Of a stretch of DNA of 44,065 bases, positions 41,132 to 44,065 are shown piece after piece. Position 1 is the first letter of the stretch. Each line of letters starts with the position of its first letter. The notes beneath the pieces were generated by a model. It was given only the letters and a program-made list of their open reading frames with translations. It was not told where the DNA came from and did not search any database. The position numbers and the translations under genes were made by a program. The DNA comes from Bacteroidales bacterium. Its GTDB lineage: Bacteria > Bacteroidota > Bacteroidia > Bacteroidales > Bacteroidaceae. Location of the stretch: positions 1 through 44,065 of the forward strand of contig SFFY01000035.1 of assembly GCA_004556745.1 (NCBI GenBank). Reading direction: 5' to 3'.

Positions 41132-41153
41132 AGTAAACAAGTAAACGAAACAA
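41132..41153 (+). repeat. Repeat family A, half copy (before DUF1573 gene)
   Basis: AGTAAACAAGTAAACGA matches the 5' end of the other A copies when read in gene direction. It stops after two octamers, 4 bp before the start codon. The rest of the hairpin is missing. Confidence 0.65.
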
Positions 41154-41157
41154 TCCT

Positions 41158-42261
41158 ATGCGAAGTATCATCATATTCCTTTCAGCCTTCCTCTGCTCCA
41201 CATTATATATATATGCACAGCCGCAAGTGGAGTTCGCCCCCGGCACACGGCAGGAACTCGGCACGCTACTCTGGCACACGCCGCGCGAGGCCGTGTTCAC
41301 ACTGACCAATAAAAGCACGCGCCCGCTCGTCATCTCCGAAGTTCACCCCGACTGCGGCTGCACGGACGCGCGGTGGACCACTTCGACCATCAACCCCGGC
41401 GAGGCGGGCACCATTACCCTGCGCTATGACGCGGAACTCTTGGGACATTTCAACAAGAACGTGGCCATCACGGCGCGCTTCGCCGAAGCGGGCGAGGAGC
41501 ACGCCGCCGACAACGTGGAGCGGACGTATTACGTGACTATTGGCGGCGAGGTGTCGATGACCAAAGGAGCAGACGTTTCGGCAGACTATCCTTACCAGAT
41601 AGGAGACATTTACCTGAGCACCGACGATGTGGAGTTCGACGACGTGCATCGCGGCGAATTGCCCGAGAAGACGCTCTACGTGTTCAATAACAGCAAAAAG
41701 TCGTACGCCCCCGCCCTGATGCACCTGCCGCGCTACCTCATCGCCGAAGCCTCTCCGGCACTCATACGTCCGGGACGCACGGGACGCGTAGTGCTGAAAC
41801 TCAACAGCGACTTGTTGCCCGCCATGGGCCTGACGCAAACCAGCATTTACCTCTCACTATTTCCCGGCGACCGCGTGAAGCGCGAGAACGAGATTAACGT
41901 AAGCGCCACGCTGCTGCCCGAGTTTATCGACACACCCTCTTCCGAGAAACTCGCCCCCATCTGCCGCTTAGACTCTACGCACATCACGCTCCCGCCGCTT
42001 GGCAAGAAGAAGCGCGTGACGGGACAACTCACCCTGCGCAACGACGGCAAGGCCCCGCTGGTTATCAGTGCCCTGCAAGTATATAATCCGGGATTGAGCG
42101 TGAGCCTCGGCAAGCAGAAAATCATGCCGGGCGAAAGCGAGAAACTCAAAATCACGGTAAACGCCAACAGCCACTACTTCAAGGGTCGCCGCCGCGTGCT
42201 CCTCATTACGAACGACCCCGCGCAACCCAAAACCGTGATTGACGTGATTGTCGGCAAATGA
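41158..42261 (+). CDS. DUF1573 domain secreted protein
   Basis: This 367-residue protein has a signal peptide (MRSIIIFLSAFLCSTLYIYA) and then at least two Ig-like DUF1573 domains. The first carries HPDCGCTDARW, the P-x-C-G-C-T motif of the family. The third segment near residues 275-365 (VTGQLTLRNDGKAPLVISAL) repeats the fold. DUF1573 proteins are common at Bacteroidetes cell surfaces; they are thought to be structural or binding modules, with no established reaction. It stands alone, with a long structured leader and no obvious terminator before the tRNA promoter. Confidence 0.88.
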   Translation: MRSIIIFLSAFLCSTLYIYAQPQVEFAPGTRQELGTLLWHTPREAVFTLTNKSTRPLVISEVHPDCGCTDARWTTSTINPGEAGTITLRYDAELLGHFNKNVAITARFAEAGEEHAADNVERTYYVTIGGEVSMTKGADVSADYPYQIGDIYLSTDDVEFDDVHRGELPEKTLYVFNNSKKSYAPALMHLPRYLIAEASPALIRPGRTGRVVLKLNSDLLPAMGLTQTSIYLSLFPGDRVKRENEINVSATLLPEFIDTPSSEKLAPICRLDSTHITLPPLGKKKRVTGQLTLRNDGKAPLVISALQVYNPGLSVSLGKQKIMPGESEKLKITVNANSHYFKGRRRVLLITNDPAQPKTVIDVIVGK

Positions 42262-42277
42262 AATTTCTCCGCTTATA

Positions 42278-42309
42278 TTTGGCAAGAAGAGAAAAAAGAC
42301 GTAATTTTG
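42278..42309 (+). promoter_or_regulatory. Promoter of tRNA-Pro
   Basis: TTTG (42278-42281), 20-nt spacer and TAATTTTG (42302-42309) match the consensus. A second box, TATATTTG (42274-42281), overlaps the -33. Confidence 0.78.
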
Positions 42310-42334
42310 CAGCGCAAAAGCAAAGGTCTCACGA

Positions 42335-42358
42335 GTAGGGGCGTTATGTAAAACGCCC
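42335..42358 (+). repeat. Repeat family F, copy 2: GTAG plus hairpin
   Basis: GTAG is followed by GGGCGTTATGTAAAACGCCC, then GC. It lies between the tRNA-Pro promoter and the mature tRNA, so it would be transcribed as part of the 5' precursor. A copy in the other orientation is at 20971-20994. Confidence 0.68.
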
Positions 42359-42384
42359 GCCGCAGGAGATTTTACTATATTTAT

Positions 42385-42457
42385 CGGAAAGTAGCGCAGT
42401 TGGTAGCGCACTACGTTCGGGACGTAGGGGTCGGGCGTTCGAGTCGCCTCTTTCCGA
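42385..42457 (+). tRNA. tRNA-Pro (anticodon CGG)
   Basis: Acceptor CGGAAAG/CTTTCCG with discriminator A, D stem GCGC/GCGC, anticodon stem CTACG/CGTAG with loop TTCGGGA, and T arm GGGCG-TTCGAGT-CGCCT give a 73-nt cloverleaf. Anticodon CGG reads CCG (Pro). CCA is not encoded. Confidence 0.95.
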
Positions 42458-42458
42458 C

Positions 42459-42500
42459 AAGCCGGTCGATAGACAAATTTGTTTATCGACCGGCTTTTTT
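42459..42500 (+). terminator. Terminator of tRNA-Pro
   Basis: AAGCCGGTCGATA (42459-42471) pairs with TATCGACCGGCTT (42484-42496) and is followed by TTTT. It begins 2 nt after the tRNA discriminator base. Confidence 0.9.
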
Positions 42501-42505
42501 ATATC

Positions 42506-42738
42506 AACGATTTTATTTTTACGACAACTTAGACAACAAGAGACAACTCCGAGTCTGACAATTTTGCGCTTCATATGACGACAACATAGACAACGGGGCG
42601 TATTTTATACGCCCGCCTCGCAGCGCTGGAAGACAACTGTAAGTTGTCAGAAGTTGTCCCTGTTGTCGTCACAATAAATGGCAACCAAAAGTTACAAACA
42701 ATGTTGTCAAAAGTTGTCTAAGTTGTCGTAAAAAAAAA
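42506..42738. repeat. Repeat family B, copy 2
   Basis: It has the same layout and orientation as copy 1 and starts with the same AACGATTTTATTTTT. The outer ends pair perfectly over about 22 bp (TTTTTACGACAACTTAGACA with its inverse). Differences from copy 1 cluster in the right half. It lies between the tRNA-Pro terminator and the 3' end of the convergent GH127-like gene. Confidence 0.88.
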
Positions 42739-42752
42739 CAACATAAAATATA

Positions 42753-43928
42753 TTATTTGCACTCCCGCCACCACGCTGTGCCTTCTGCCTTGCTGCACAG
42801 CATATAAGGCACGGCAATCACAGACACCGGGCGAGCAGAAGCATCGGCAGGCACACCCGTAGCGTCGTAAAGGTTAAAACTCAAATACGGCACGCCATAA
42901 TCATTGAATTTACCTACAATGTCCTTCGCCGCGCTTTCGGAGAAATACGCCGTTTCGTATTTCTCGGGACAGACATAGACCAAAGGACCCACCTGCAACG
43001 CCACCTCGCCGCGTTGCGCCTTGCCCTCGGCATCGAGACGGCGCAACAGCTGCACATCAAACGGGAAATCCACAAACACCTCGTCGCCGCTGCGCCATTC
43101 GCGCTCAATCACCAAATAGCCGCGCTCAATCGTCGGTCGCTCCCACTCGTGCCCGTTCACGTAGACCGCAGGGGCGGTGCGCTCCTTCCCCGCATAGCAG
43201 AAATTTTTCCCGTCGCCTGGCCCGCGCGTTGCCCACAAAGGCATGCGCAGACGGAACTTAAACGGCAAATGCTTCTTGCTCAACCCGAGGAAACGGAATT
43301 TCACGCGTTCGCCGTAGGGCATCTCCGTGTTTTGATCCACAATCATGCTAAACTGCTTCGTGGCGATGCGCGTTGTGCTGTTGAGGAAAAAATTTGCATA
43401 GATTCCCTCCTTGTCCGTGCAGTACATCATGCCCGGCGCAGAGAGCAAAGCCTCGCTGGCCATGCGCCTGTCCTGCGTACCGCGCGGGTGGATGGTGTCG
43501 GCCACGGTGTGCAGCAGGGCGTTGAACACGAGGCGTTCCATGTCGTCGGCACGGCGTGCATCGCCAGTCATAAGCAAAAGCGAGGCATTTTGGTAGAGCG
43601 CCACGGCAGCCGCCTTGCCCTGCGCAGTGGCAAAGGGGTCGTCCGCCCCACCCACGATGCTGAATTGCCTGGCAACCGTCTCCTTATAATTATTGACTGC
43701 CAACTCAAAACCTTTCCATTGCTGCCGCGTCACCTCCACCGTTCTCGGCGTTGCATCAACGAGCATCGACATAGCCGCGCCGCGCAGGTTGGTGAGGTCT
43801 TGCCCCCATATCACCACGCTGTCGGGCGACACAAACTGCAGCGGTGCTTTCAGCCGCGTCTGCGCCGGGGAAAATGGCGCGAAGCAGGGGAGGAGCAAAA
43901 GCAAAAAGAAGAAAAAACAGCGTTTCAT
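42753..43928 (-). CDS. Secreted GH127-like protein, probably catalytically degenerate or C-terminal only
   Basis: This 391-residue exported protein starts MKRCFFFFLLLLLPCFAPFS. The last 200 residues resemble the beta-sandwich half of GH127-type beta-L-arabinofuranosidases: FKFRLRMPLWATRGPGDG, VYVNGHEWERPTIERGYLVI, EREWRSGDEVFVDFPFDVQL and GEVALQVGPLVYVCPEKYET. Before that, DDMERLVFNALLHTVADTI looks like the end of the helical barrel. Most of the barrel is missing, and the Glu-Cys-Cys-Cys zinc site of active enzymes was not found, so activity is doubtful. A longer start at 43958 exists, but 43928 gives the signal peptide. It is transcribed alone from the minus strand. Confidence 0.6.
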   Translation of the reverse strand: MKRCFFFFLLLLLPCFAPFSPAQTRLKAPLQFVSPDSVVIWGQDLTNLRGAAMSMLVDATPRTVEVTRQQWKGFELAVNNYKETVARQFSIVGGADDPFATAQGKAAAVALYQNASLLLMTGDARRADDMERLVFNALLHTVADTIHPRGTQDRRMASEALLSAPGMMYCTDKEGIYANFFLNSTTRIATKQFSMIVDQNTEMPYGERVKFRFLGLSKKHLPFKFRLRMPLWATRGPGDGKNFCYAGKERTAPAVYVNGHEWERPTIERGYLVIEREWRSGDEVFVDFPFDVQLLRRLDAEGKAQRGEVALQVGPLVYVCPEKYETAYFSESAAKDIVGKFNDYGVPYLSFNLYDATGVPADASARPVSVIAVPYMLCSKAEGTAWWRECK

Positions 43929-43955
43929 ACAGAGGTAATTAGTTGTTTCTTGCTG

Positions 43956-43963
43956 CAAAATTA
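43956..43963 (-). promoter_or_regulatory. -7 box of the GH127-like gene
   Basis: The minus strand reads TAATTTTG, 27 nt before the chosen start; the -33 partner is weak. Sequence from 43964 to the window end is AT-rich with no gene seen. Confidence 0.55.
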
Positions 43964-44065
43964 TAGAAATATGCGGACTGCGCAGCGTTTACAGACATTA
44001 TATTATATATAGGAAGCAAGAAAATCAAGTTTCACCCCCTTGTGAAGGGTTTGTGAATGGTTTGT

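Noticed and set aside
40895..42738. Composite transposon
   Set aside because: The two B elements flank only DUF1573 and tRNA-Pro, with no transposase or other mobility gene. They are better described as non-autonomous or structural repeats.

Overview
The window looks like chromosome of a Bacteroidales bacterium, most likely a Prevotella-like member of Prevotellaceae. The evidence is Bacteroidetes-type promoters (TTTG, 19-20 nt, TAnnTTTG) at most recognisable starts, no consistent Shine-Dalgarno sequences, and Bacteroidetes-restricted families (DUF4924, DUF3316, DUF1573). Secreted proteins also end in a PorSS/type IX-like C-terminal tail. Coding DNA is GC-rich and gaps are AT-rich. No plasmid, phage, CRISPR or complete insertion sequence is visible.

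Layout. 1-640: 3' end of a PD-(D/E)XK (Rpn-like) gene. 681-4229: nifJ, pyruvate:ferredoxin oxidoreductase. 4646-11828: accessory secretome block with two large secreted proteins, a small peptide gene and a Ser-type sulfatase. 11911-13170: AAA/DUF4143 ATPase behind two palindromes. 13449-16043: clpB. 16468-19268: cstA and a MATE exporter on the minus strand. 19691-34965: one long minus-strand housekeeping block read as rimP, nusA, infB, cvpA, sufB, dedA, DUF3316, S41 peptidase, lysE, DUF4924, rfbD, prfC, hflX. 35366-37588: divergent amidase and MlaD/MCE protein. 38074-38995: argR, pspC, tRNA-Gln. 39059-40426: dnaA (minus). 41158-42457: DUF1573 protein and tRNA-Pro. 42753-43928: degenerate GH127-like secreted protein (minus).

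The protein genes are mostly ordinary. What stands out is the DNA between them, which carries at least six families of structured repeats. (A) A 109-110 bp hairpin built from AGTAAACR octamers has four full copies and one half copy. Each lies 4-27 bp before a start codon (prfC, dedA, infB, dnaA, DUF1573) and all are oriented with the downstream gene. (B) Two copies of a ~230 bp nested inverted repeat of GACAAC/GTTGTC flank DUF1573-tRNA-Pro. (C) Two arrays of a 17-bp palindrome, GTTACAAAsTTTGTAAC, are spaced at exactly 21 bp; one lies upstream of argR. (D, E) Two long imperfect palindromes have arms that differ by compensated changes in local hairpins, which points to selection on folded single strands. 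(F) A GTAG-plus-hairpin unit resembles REP elements. Families A, C and D are the best candidates for an undescribed regulatory or mobile RNA/DNA system.

All coordinates, motifs and spacings were read by eye. No alignment, folding or database search was run, so family names rest on recognised motifs and gene order.
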